DNA from: DUZB01 sp964407525
GTDB taxonomy: Bacteria; Desulfobacterota; DSM-4660; Desulfatiglandales; Desulfatiglandaceae
Direction: 5' to 3'
DNA length: 13,850 bases
Assembly (NCBI GenBank): GCA_964407525.1
Contig: CAYOWC010000108.1
Location: forward strand, 1-13,850
Positions 1 through 6,530 of this stretch are shown here, in pieces; position 1 is the stretch's first letter; every line of letters begins with the position of its first letter. A model generated the notes under the pieces. It was not told the origin of the DNA. It was given only the letters and a program-made list of their open reading frames with translations, and searched no databases. Both the position numbers and the translations under genes were made by a program.

Positions 1-774
1 TTTCCGGTGATCGAACCCCTGTATACCTGGGGCCAAAGTACCCAGGCAAGTTTGAATGAACCGGGCCTTGCATTCATCTACAAGAGCCTTGGGATGTCGC
101 AAAACAGTTTTCTATTGTTGTTCACCGCCATGGCCATTCTCTGTTTCTGGGGGGCGGAATACATTGAAAGAGCGAAGAACCCCGTTCAAGGCGGCGCCTA
201 TTTCAACAGTCCGTTCCTCAAATCTTTCTGTCTCCTCCTGATTGTCGTTGCCGCCGCGCTGTTTCTATTATCACCCCAAAACCTCGAAACCCGCGTATAT
301 CCCATCATCCTTGAACCGGAGGCCACAGAGAACACCCCTTCCAATATGCAGGAATCCCGGGAGAGTGTTTCAGCCTCTCAAGCACGAGCTCCCATGGGCC
401 CCGAAGAACTGGCGAACAGACTTCTTGAACGGGATCCGAAGTTGACGGTGGTGGATATACGGCCAGGGCCTGAATACAAGGCTTTTCATATTCGGGGAGC
501 CTTGAATGTTGCGGTGCCGGACCTGCCTGCCTTCATGGGGAAAAACGGGGAATCACTCATAGTGATTTACTCCAACGACGAGACGTACCAGGCTCAGATC
601 CGGGATGATTTGTTAAAAATGGGCGTTACAAATGGTACTATTCTCACGGACGGACTCACCGGATTCCAGGAAAGGTGCCTGAAACCGGTATCGCTCCGTT
701 CAGAACCGGTTTCAACGGAATCAGCAAACCGGATCAGGTCCTGGCGGGATTATTTTCTTTCGCCCGGATCATGA
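1..774 (+). CDS. YeeE/YedE-like membrane protein with C-terminal degenerate rhodanese domain (5' partial)
   Basis: The frame is open to the window edge, so the true start lies upstream; the GTG at 7 is internal to a family-like segment (FPVIEPLYTWG) and is probably not the start. Numbering from that GTG, two hydrophobic segments are visible (about 35-50 and 73-89), separated by a short charged loop (GAEYIERAKN). This matches the C-terminal end of YeeE/YedE (DUF395) proteins, inner-membrane proteins linked to thiosulfate or selenium-compound uptake. A polar linker (about 95-128) leads to a rhodanese-like domain (about 131-225) with the expected VVDIRPGPEYKAFHIRGA motif. The active-site loop reads VIYSNDETYQ, with Ser189 where the catalytic Cys normally sits, so sulfurtransferase activity is unlikely and the domain may only bind. 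The stop lies 44 bases before the selenoprotein gene, suggesting co-transcription. The YeeE/YedE assignment rests on about 90 residues and is moderately sure; the rhodanese fold is surer. Confidence 0.7.
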   Translation, partial: FPVIEPLYTWGQSTQASLNEPGLAFIYKSLGMSQNSFLLLFTAMAILCFWGAEYIERAKNPVQGGAYFNSPFLKSFCLLLIVVAAALFLLSPQNLETRVYPIILEPEATENTPSNMQESRESVSASQARAPMGPEELANRLLERDPKLTVVDIRPGPEYKAFHIRGALNVAVPDLPAFMGKNGESLIVIYSNDETYQAQIRDDLLKMGVTNGTILTDGLTGFQERCLKPVSLRSEPVSTESANRIRSWRDYFLSPGS

Positions 775-818
775 CCGGGAAAATTTTTGGATGTCAACCA
801 CAAAAAAAGGAGGCGAAT

Positions 819-1619
819 ATGTTGAAGAAAAAAAATTTTATACCTCTGGCCATTGTCGGGGCAATGATCTTTTCACTGGGTCTCTACCCGGCTGGAGCCC
901 AGGAAAAAGAGGATAATCCGGAATCCTGTGTAAAACCGGCGAAGGGACCGATTGCAGACAAACAGAACACCCCAACTCCTGGCTCAGCACATAATCCCGG
1001 CCGTAGGGACACTACCACTGCAAAAGTGGGCAAACCAGCCCCCAATTTTGAGGCAAGCGCCTACTTTGATGGCCGTTTCAAGAACATACAGTTGTCCGAC
1101 TATAAAGGCCAGTGGGTCGTACTCTGCTTTTACCCCGGTGACTTCACCTTCGTCTGACCTACTGAACTGACGGCAGTTGCCGCCAAATACAATGAACTAA
1201 AAGCCATGGATGTAGAGGTGCTGGCACTGAGCACCGATAGCCGTTTTACCCACAAGATGTGGCAGGAACATGAACTGTCTAAAATGATAGACGGAGGCGT
1301 GCCCTACCCGATGCTTTCTGACGCCGGAGGCCGAATCGGAAGGGTCTACGGAGTTTACGAGGAAATGGCCGGGGTCAATGTACGCGGTCGATTTATCATC
1401 GATCCTGACGGCATCATACAGGCCATGGAAATCCTCACGCCCGCAGTGGGTCGCAATGTGGCGGAACTCATCCGCCAGGTAAAAGCTTTTCAGCATGTAC
1501 GCGCCACAGGAGAAGCTACTCCTTCGGGGTGGCAACCCGGGAAGAAAACGCTGAAACCAGGCGCTGATCTGGTGGGCCGAGTATGGGAAATCTGGAAACC
1601 GGAAATGGCTTTCGATTAG
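819..1619 (+). CDS. Exported selenocysteine-containing peroxiredoxin (AhpC/Prx1-like), TGA at 1155-1157 read as Sec
   Basis: A 266-residue thiol/selenol peroxidase that should reduce H2O2 or organic peroxides outside the cytoplasm. The ATG at 819 follows a strong GGAGG (809-813, 5-nt spacing). A signal peptide is clear: KKK, a hydrophobic core, and a probable cleavage after AGA (residues 25-27). The peroxiredoxin domain starts near residue 70 (KVGKPAPNF). The active site reads YPGDFTFV-TGA-PTE, matching the family's FTFVCPTE exactly, with the in-frame TGA at the peroxidatic Cys codon (residue 113); Pro106 and Thr110 complete the PxxxTxxC/U motif. The same frame continues without a stop through STDS, the catalytic Arg189 (NVRGRFIIDPDG) and GWQPG to a TAG at 1617. 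A SECIS-like hairpin follows the TGA. The C-terminal resolving Cys (VCP in typical AhpC) is replaced (ATPSGW, Thr234); the only Cys residues left are Cys37 and Cys103. A gene caller would report two fragments. A sequencing error is possible but unlikely at this codon. Confidence 0.9.
1155..1185 (+). promoter_or_regulatory. Selenocysteine UGA codon and putative bacterial SECIS hairpin
   Basis: The TGA at 1155-1157 is followed by a GC-rich stem CGGC (1171-1174) and GCCG (1179-1182) with loop AGTT. The loop starts 17 nt after the TGA and has G at its second position. Below the stem an A/C mismatch is followed by two further pairs (1168-1169 with 1184-1185). This fits the general bacterial SECIS pattern of a short hairpin just downstream of UGA with a G early in the apical loop, which is bound by SelB. 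A competing hairpin (AACTG 1165-1169 with CAGTT 1174-1178) is also possible. The structure was judged by eye only. Confidence 0.7.
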
Positions 1620-2170
1620 AATCGGGTCGAAAAAAGAACAGAAACACAATCGTGTTGTTCTTGATGGGCGCCATCCTGTTCCAGGGGTGTGTCGCCGTCA
1701 TATCAGAAGAAGTTCTCCAAAGTGTAAACAAAAAAATAACGTTTGCGGAGCTGATGAAAGATCCGTTGGGTTATACTGGGGAAATGGTTCTTCTTGGCGG
1801 AGTTATCGTACAGGTTACAAACATGCAGGAGGGTTCCCTGCTTGAAGTTTACCAGACAGAAATGGATTCTCAAAACAGACCGATCGCCCCGGATGTTTCC
1901 GGGGGTCGGTTCCTGGCATGGTATGACGGTTTTCTGGACAGCGAGATCTATGGGAAAGGCAGGGACGTAACCATTGCAGGAACGGTTCTGGGAGAGAGAA
2001 CAAGGACAATCGGCGAACTCGACTACCACTACCCAACCATTTCCATCAGAGAAATCCACCTGTGGGAAAAGAAAGAGGAATACCGTTCTGCGGAGCCCTA
2101 TTTCTGGTATCCCATGCCCGGACCCTGGAGTCCCTGGGGCCCTTGGAATTATATGTACTGGGCATACTGA
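1583..2170 (+). CDS. Slp-family outer membrane lipoprotein
   Basis: A 195-residue predicted lipoprotein. The ATG overlaps the end of the peroxiredoxin gene by 37 bases and has a GGTGGG-like site 6 nt upstream. The N-terminus has a basic stretch (GRKKNR, 15-20), a hydrophobic core and a lipobox-like LFQGC with Cys36 as the lipidation site. The body carries Slp-type features: FAELMKDPLGYTGEMVLLGG (53-72), RPIAPDVSGGRFLAWYDGFLD and GRDVTIAGTV, ending in YHYPTISIREIHLW. Slp proteins are outer-membrane lipoproteins, induced in E. coli by stress or starvation, with no settled molecular role. The last about 25 residues form an unusual Trp/Tyr/Pro-rich tail (YFWYPMPGPWSPWGPW). The overlap with the selenoprotein gene suggests translational coupling. 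Later starts would lose the positive n-region, so the long start is preferred. Family call good, precise start less so. Confidence 0.82.
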   Translation: MGNLETGNGFRLESGRKKNRNTIVLFLMGAILFQGCVAVISEEVLQSVNKKITFAELMKDPLGYTGEMVLLGGVIVQVTNMQEGSLLEVYQTEMDSQNRPIAPDVSGGRFLAWYDGFLDSEIYGKGRDVTIAGTVLGERTRTIGELDYHYPTISIREIHLWEKKEEYRSAEPYFWYPMPGPWSPWGPWNYMYWAY

Positions 2171-2180
2171 CGCTTCGTTT

Positions 2181-2194
2181 TTCGTGCTTCGTGC
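2181..2194 (+). repeat. Tandem heptamer TTCGTGC x2
   Basis: Two perfect adjacent copies of TTCGTGC lie in the spacer between the lipoprotein and phosphofructokinase genes. No function is evident; it may be a fragment of a dispersed repeat or chance. Confidence 0.5.
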
Positions 2195-2228
2195 TCTTCA
2201 TTCTTCTTCTCGCCACGATGAAATCAGC

Positions 2229-2257
2229 TTGACAGGATTGACCCATTTTTCTATTCT
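2229..2257 (+). promoter_or_regulatory. Sigma-70-like promoter for the phosphofructokinase gene
   Basis: A perfect -35 box TTGACA (2229-2234), a 17-base spacer and a -10 box TATTCT (2252-2257, 4 of 6 consensus) lie in an AT-rich stretch 52 bases before the start codon. This suggests the phosphofructokinase gene is transcribed separately from the envelope genes upstream. Confidence 0.6.
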
Positions 2258-2295
2258 GTTTTGTTTAAAGTATTTTCGTTCTATTTAAAAATAAT

Positions 2296-2308
2296 GTTGG
2301 AGGCCAAC
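2296..2308 (+). promoter_or_regulatory. Shine-Dalgarno within a small hairpin before the phosphofructokinase start
   Basis: GTTGG (2296-2300) and CCAAC (2304-2308) can pair around AGG, so the ribosome-binding GGAGG (2299-2303, 6 nt before ATG 2310) lies partly in a stem. With only a 3-base loop the fold is weak; it may modestly limit translation or be incidental. Confidence 0.35.
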
Positions 2309-2309
2309 C

Positions 2310-3485
2310 ATGAAAGTGGAAATTAATAAAAAGCCTGTAATTGCCGTTCTGACCGGGGGAGGAGACGTTCCTGGCCTCAATCCATGCATAAAAACCATTG
2401 TCTGCCGCGCGGCAAGCGAAGGGATCAGAACCATAGGGATACGAAGGGGCTGGGCTGGGCTCTTAGAGTATAATCATGACGATAAAGAATCGTGGGAAAA
2501 CTGCGTCCAGGAGCTTACGCCTCGGGAGGTCAGGACCATTGACCGGGACGGGGGAACATATCTGCATACATCGCGTACAAAACCCAGTGTCACAAGAAAA
2601 AAAGATGCCCCAGAATTTCTTAAGGGCGCTTTTTCAGAAGGGGAAGAGGTACACGATTTCACCGGCCACTGCATCAAAAATCTAGAAAAATTGGGGATTG
2701 ACGCAGTTATCCCCATAGGTGGGGATGATACCTTGAGTTTCGGCGAACATCTCCACCATGAAGGATTTCCCGTCATAGCAATCCCCAAGACCATGGATAA
2801 CGATGTTTTTGGAACAGACTACTGTATCGGGTTTTCGACAGCCATAACCAGGGGCGTCGGCTTCATCCACGCGCTGAGGACCTGCGCCGGTTCCCATGAA
2901 AGAATTGCGGTGATAGAACTCTTCGGGCGATATTGCGGCGAGACATCTCTGATCTCCGCCTACCTCGCAGGTGTGGAACGGGCCATTATTTCCGAAGTCC
3001 CGTTCGATCCCGAAAAACTGGCGAAACTGGTTATGGAAGACAAAAAGGACAACCCGAAAAACTATGTGATGATCACCATTTCCGAAGGCGCCAAAATGAC
3101 CGGTCGTGAAATGCTCATGTCGGGAGAATGTGATGCCTACGGCCATCGGAGGTTAGGCGGAATAGGGGAAGAAACGGGGGAAATCCTGAAAAAACTGACG
3201 GGTGAAGATGTATTGAACCAGAGGCTTTCTTATCTGATGAGAAGCGGCGCCCCCGACTCCCTGGATCTGATGGTCGCCGTCAATTACGCGAACATGGCTC
3301 TGGACCTGTTTCTGAAAAATACGTTTGGGAGGCTTGTGGCCCTCAGTCGTGGGACATATACCGACATTCCTTTGAGCATCACCACTACCGGGCAGAAACG
3401 GGTGGACGTGCGGGAGTTGTACGACGTGGAAGAATACCGTCCGAAGGTGATGCATGTGAGCGGCAAGCCGATGTTTCTATATTAG
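2310..3485 (+). CDS. 6-phosphofructokinase, probably pyrophosphate-dependent
   Basis: A 391-residue PfkA-family enzyme that phosphorylates fructose 6-phosphate to fructose 1,6-bisphosphate. It carries TGGGDVPGLN (15-24), GGDDT (137-141), PKTMDND (159-165), GFSTA (174-178), SHERI (195-199) and GRYCG (206-210). Two positions separate phosphoryl donors in this family: ATP enzymes usually have GGDGS and PGTIDND, while PPi enzymes have GGDD and PKT. Both positions here (Asp140, Lys160) are of the PPi type, so a reversible PPi-dependent reaction in glycolysis and gluconeogenesis is likely. Length suits the single-domain PfkA group; the roughly 70-residue excess over E. coli PfkA includes an acidic insertion (about 53-70). 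The start has a good GGAGG site and its own promoter upstream. The neighbours do not suggest a specific pathway partner. Family certain; donor inferred from two residues. Confidence 0.93.
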   Translation: MKVEINKKPVIAVLTGGGDVPGLNPCIKTIVCRAASEGIRTIGIRRGWAGLLEYNHDDKESWENCVQELTPREVRTIDRDGGTYLHTSRTKPSVTRKKDAPEFLKGAFSEGEEVHDFTGHCIKNLEKLGIDAVIPIGGDDTLSFGEHLHHEGFPVIAIPKTMDNDVFGTDYCIGFSTAITRGVGFIHALRTCAGSHERIAVIELFGRYCGETSLISAYLAGVERAIISEVPFDPEKLAKLVMEDKKDNPKNYVMITISEGAKMTGREMLMSGECDAYGHRRLGGIGEETGEILKKLTGEDVLNQRLSYLMRSGAPDSLDLMVAVNYANMALDLFLKNTFGRLVALSRGTYTDIPLSITTTGQKRVDVRELYDVEEYRPKVMHVSGKPMFLY

Positions 3486-3510
3486 AACCGATGGTGCACA
3501 CAAGGTTTCG

Positions 3511-3535
3511 CGCAGAGACGCAAAGACGCAGAGAT
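3511..3535. repeat. Purine-rich CGCAGAGACGCAAAGACGCA-type repeat fragment
   Basis: An imperfect tandem of a GACGCAGA/GACGCAAA unit, the same kind of sequence as CGCAAAGAACGCAAAG at 13777-13792. Such motifs occur scattered between genes in many deltaproteobacterial and other genomes (general knowledge). On the plus strand it encodes the spurious peptide FRAETQRRRD. Confidence 0.6.
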
Positions 3536-3616
3536 GTAAAAAGACATAAAAACCCAGCATTCAGATTTCAGGGGAATTCAGCAACCCAGTCTCCTCACTC
3601 TTCCGAAGGATTGTTC

Positions 3617-3650
3617 GCACTAAAAATTCAGTTACCTGAATCCTTAGTGC
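3617..3650. repeat. 34-nt imperfect palindrome (hairpin) upstream of ispG
   Basis: The left arm GCACTAAAAATTCAG (3617-3631) and right arm CTGAATCCTTAGTGC (3636-3650) pair as 7 + 6 bp around a 2x2 internal mismatch (AA/CC), with loop TTAC. It is not followed by a T-run on either strand, so it does not look like an intrinsic terminator. It could be an operator, an mRNA leader structure or a repeat element. It lies 55 bases before the ispG start. Confidence 0.6.
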
Positions 3651-3662
3651 AACAAAAAAACA

Positions 3663-3680
3663 GTGTAATCCGTGTAATCC
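3663..3680. repeat. Direct repeat GTGTAATCC x2
   Basis: Two adjacent perfect 9-base copies lie just before the ispG ribosome-binding site. This resembles a CCGTGTAATCCGTG motif seen dispersed in other genomes (general knowledge). No coding potential. The surrounding spacer (3486-3705) holds no convincing gene. Confidence 0.5.
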
Positions 3681-3705
3681 GGTTGTGCCAGAAAAAAGGA
3701 AACAG

Positions 3706-4794
3706 ATGCCATTAAATAAACAACGAAAAGAGACCATTCAAATTCATGTGGGAGACATCCCCATCGGTGGAGATGCACCAATTGCCGTTCAATCCATGAC
3801 CAATACCGATACGAGAGATATCCCCTCAACCGTGGCTCAAATTGAAAGGCTGGCGGAAGCCGGATGCGAAATCGTCCGATTAGCTATTCCCGATGGGGAA
3901 GCAGTCACAGCCTTTGGAGAAATCAAGGTTAAGGTAAAGACCCCGTTAATTGCCGACATCCATTTTGATCACCGCCTCGCTCTCGGGGTCCTTAACGCCG
4001 GAGCCGACGGTCTTCGAATTAATCCCGGAAACATAGGAAACCACGAGGCCGTAAGAAAAGTAGTTAACCTGGCCCGCGAACGGGATGTCCCCATACGGAT
4101 CGGTGTCAATTCCGGATCCATTCACAGGGATATTTTAGAGAAATTCGGAGGCCCCACTCCGGAAGCCATGGTGGAAAGCGCCATGGAACACGTGGAGTAT
4201 CTGGAAAACATGGATTACCACCTGATTAAGATCTCCTTGAAATCTTCCAGTGTACGAAATACTATTGCAGCGTATGAACTGCTGAGCGATCGTGTGTCTT
4301 ACCCCCTGCATTTAGGGGTTACGGAAGCAGGCACCCTGATTTCAGGCACCGTAAAGAGCGCAATAGGGATCGGGTATCTCCTCGCCCATGGCATTGGAGA
4401 CACCTTTCGCGTCTCGCTTACCAGGGACCCTGTTGAAGAAATCAAGGTCGCCTATGAGATATTGCGGTCACTCGAATTACGGGCAAGGGGCCCCGAAATC
4501 ATATCGTGCCCCACGTGCGGCCGGTGTGAAATAGATCTGTTTTCCCTGGTGGAAAAGGTAGAAACAGCTCTCTCGGGACTGCGAGCATCCCCGAAGATAG
4601 CCATTATGGGCTGTGTCGTGAACGGACCCGGAGAGGCGAGGGAAGCGGATTTGGGCGTTGCCGGGGGAAGGGAACAGGGAATCTTATTCAAGAAAGGGAA
4701 AGTAGTAAAAAAGATTCCGGAAAATGAACTGGCTGACGTGCTGATAGCTGAAGTTATGGACCTTATAAAGAGTAGAAAGGAGATGGTAAGATAA
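3706..4794 (+). CDS. ispG: 4-hydroxy-3-methylbut-2-enyl diphosphate synthase (flavodoxin/ferredoxin)
   Basis: A 362-residue iron-sulfur enzyme of the MEP isoprenoid pathway that reductively converts methylerythritol cyclodiphosphate to HMBPP. The N-terminal TIM barrel starts with IQIHVGDIPIGGDAPIAVQSMTNTDTRD, typical of IspG. The C-terminal [4Fe-4S] domain has SCPTCGR (Cys268, Cys271) and GCVVNGPGEA (Cys303, Glu310), giving the three cluster cysteines and the glutamate expected for the family; Cys274 (GRCEIDL) is extra. The ATG at 3706 is preferred over the upstream GTG at 3685 because AAGGA lies 5 nt before it and the protein then starts like known IspGs. The length fits the compact bacterial form without the plant-type insert. 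It ends two bases before proS and begins the ispG-proS-rel cluster. The spacer upstream carries repeats and a palindrome but no clear promoter. Confidence 0.96.
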   Translation: MPLNKQRKETIQIHVGDIPIGGDAPIAVQSMTNTDTRDIPSTVAQIERLAEAGCEIVRLAIPDGEAVTAFGEIKVKVKTPLIADIHFDHRLALGVLNAGADGLRINPGNIGNHEAVRKVVNLARERDVPIRIGVNSGSIHRDILEKFGGPTPEAMVESAMEHVEYLENMDYHLIKISLKSSSVRNTIAAYELLSDRVSYPLHLGVTEAGTLISGTVKSAIGIGYLLAHGIGDTFRVSLTRDPVEEIKVAYEILRSLELRARGPEIISCPTCGRCEIDLFSLVEKVETALSGLRASPKIAIMGCVVNGPGEAREADLGVAGGREQGILFKKGKVVKKIPENELADVLIAEVMDLIKSRKEMVR

Positions 4795-4796
4795 TT

Positions 4797-6530
4797 ATGC
4801 GTTTTTCAAAATATTTCATCCCAACGCACAAGGAAGTGCCGGCAGACGCGGAAGTGATCAGTCACCAGTTGATGATCCGTGCAGGAATGATCAGGAAGCT
4901 GACTTCAGGCATCTACACCTACCTTCCTGCAGGTCTCAGGTCCATAAAAAAAGTGGAAAAGATTGTCCGCGAAGAGATGGATCGGGCAGGAGCCGTGGAG
5001 ATCCTCATGCCCGCAGTACAACCGGCGGAATTGTGGCAGGAATCAGGCAGATGGGATTATTATGGAAAAGAGCTTTTGAGATTTAAAGACCGGCACAACC
5101 GGGATGCCTGTCTGGGGCCTACCCATGAAGAGGTCATCACCGATCTTGTGAGAAAAGAAATCCATTCCTATAAACAGATGCCGATCAATTTCTACCAGAT
5201 CCAGACCAAATTCAGGGATGAAATAAGACCGAGATTCGGGATCATGCGAGGCCGCGAATTCATCATGAAGGACGCCTACAGCTTCGATGTGGATGGAGAC
5301 AACGCCAACGCCAGTTACGAGAAGATGTTTGAAGCCTACAGCAGAATATTTGAAAGATGCGGGCTCAAGTTCAGGGCCGTTGAGGCCGACACGGGGAGCA
5401 TAGGGGGGAATTATTCCCACGAATTCATGGTGTTAGCCGAAACCGGCGAGGATCAGATCATCAATTGTGCCGAGTGCAGCTATGCTGCAAATCTGGAAAG
5501 GGCTGAAGTTCTCTATGAAGAAGACACTTCCGATACCGTCAGCCATGGGGAAATGGGTTTATTGGAAGAAGTACAAACTCCAGACATGAAAACGGTGGAA
5601 GAAGTCACTGGTTTTCTTAACATCACCGCAGACAGACTTGTAAAAACGCTTATCCTTATTGTGGATGGAAAAGAAGAAGTCGCGGTTCTCGTCCGAGGAG
5701 ACCACGAGTTGAACGAAGCAAAGCTGAAAACCCTGCTTGGAGCACAAACCGTTGATATGGCTCCTGAAACCGTTGTCCGGGAAATCACTGAGGCGCCGGT
5801 GGGATTCGCCGGGCCGGCGGGGCTGAAAATCAGGATTGTGGCCGATAATGCGCTGAAAGGGATGCGTGACTTTGTAACCGGAGGGAATAAGAAAGATCTG
5901 CATTTGAAACAGGTAAATATGGATCGGGATTTCCGAATTGACCTCTTTGGCGACCTCAGGACCATTCTACCCCAAGACAGATGTCCCAGGTGTAGCGCCA
6001 ATATTGAGTTCGGAAGGGGCATTGAAGTGGGTCACATCTTCAAACTGGGAACGAAATACAGCCAGGCACTCAATGCAGTTTTCCTGAATGAAGAAGGAAA
6101 AGAACAACCGATTATCATGGGTTGCTACGGAATCGGTGTCAGTAGAATCGTGGCAGCCGCCATCGAACAGAATAACGATAAGGACGGCATCGTTTTCCCT
6201 GTTCCCATAGCACCTTTTGAGATAACTATTCTACCCCTTCAGATGCATGATGCGGCTGTAGTGGAAGCGGCCGAAAAAATTCACGAAGACCTCTCCGAAC
6301 TTGGTCTGGACGTCCTTCTGGACGACCGGGATGAACGGGCGGGTGTGAAATTCAAAGATGCCGATCTATTAGGCATCCCCTTGCGGATAACCGTAGGATC
6401 AAGAGGAATCAAGACAGGGACTGTCGAGGTGAAAGGACGAACCGAGGCGGAAAATGAACAAATACCAATGGTTGACGTCATCTCCCATATGAAAGAGAGA
6501 GTAGAAGCCCTGTATGATTCGCTTAACTGA
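4797..6530 (+). CDS. proS: Prolyl-tRNA synthetase, bacterial type with editing insert
   Basis: A 577-residue class II aminoacyl-tRNA synthetase that charges tRNA-Pro in the cytoplasm. Visible parts in order: motif 1 region with EILMPAVQPAELWQ (68-81), GPTHEEV (107-113), motif 2 FRDEIRPRFGIMRGREFIMKD (139-159), an INS-type editing domain between motifs 2 and 3 (about 225-390, with GDHELNEAKLK), motif 3 GCYGIGVSR (442-450) and an anticodon-binding domain (about 473-570). CAEC (224-227) and CPRC (396-399) flank the insert and could bind zinc. Length matches the bacterial ProS family. The start lies two bases after the ispG stop. AGGAG at 4778-4782 is 14 nt upstream, a long spacing, so translational coupling to ispG is likely. 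The gene overlaps rel by 17 bases. Nothing essential appears missing. Confidence 0.97.
   Translation: MRFSKYFIPTHKEVPADAEVISHQLMIRAGMIRKLTSGIYTYLPAGLRSIKKVEKIVREEMDRAGAVEILMPAVQPAELWQESGRWDYYGKELLRFKDRHNRDACLGPTHEEVITDLVRKEIHSYKQMPINFYQIQTKFRDEIRPRFGIMRGREFIMKDAYSFDVDGDNANASYEKMFEAYSRIFERCGLKFRAVEADTGSIGGNYSHEFMVLAETGEDQIINCAECSYAANLERAEVLYEEDTSDTVSHGEMGLLEEVQTPDMKTVEEVTGFLNITADRLVKTLILIVDGKEEVAVLVRGDHELNEAKLKTLLGAQTVDMAPETVVREITEAPVGFAGPAGLKIRIVADNALKGMRDFVTGGNKKDLHLKQVNMDRDFRIDLFGDLRTILPQDRCPRCSANIEFGRGIEVGHIFKLGTKYSQALNAVFLNEEGKEQPIIMGCYGIGVSRIVAAAIEQNNDKDGIVFPVPIAPFEITILPLQMHDAAVVEAAEKIHEDLSELGLDVLLDDRDERAGVKFKDADLLGIPLRITVGSRGIKTGTVEVKGRTEAENEQIPMVDVISHMKERVEALYDSLN

Noticed and set aside
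675..1157. A 160-residue open frame ending at the TGA, as a separate truncated protein
   Set aside because: The first 48 residues precede a strong ribosome-binding site and signal peptide at 819, and the TGA is a selenocysteine codon within a longer conserved domain.
1206..1619. A separate 137-residue peroxiredoxin fragment or a pseudogene
   Set aside because: It is in the same frame as 819-1154 and completes that domain without a gap; the single TGA falls exactly on the catalytic Cys codon, which random decay would be unlikely to hit.
3685..3705. Seven extra N-terminal residues for ispG from GTG 3685
   Set aside because: The ATG at 3706 has AAGGA at good spacing and gives the usual IspG N-terminus.
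3491..3715. A 74-residue frame (FRAETQRRRD start)
   Set aside because: It is the translation of the CGCAGAGACGCAAAGACGCA repeat and runs through a palindrome into the ispG start; no family resemblance.
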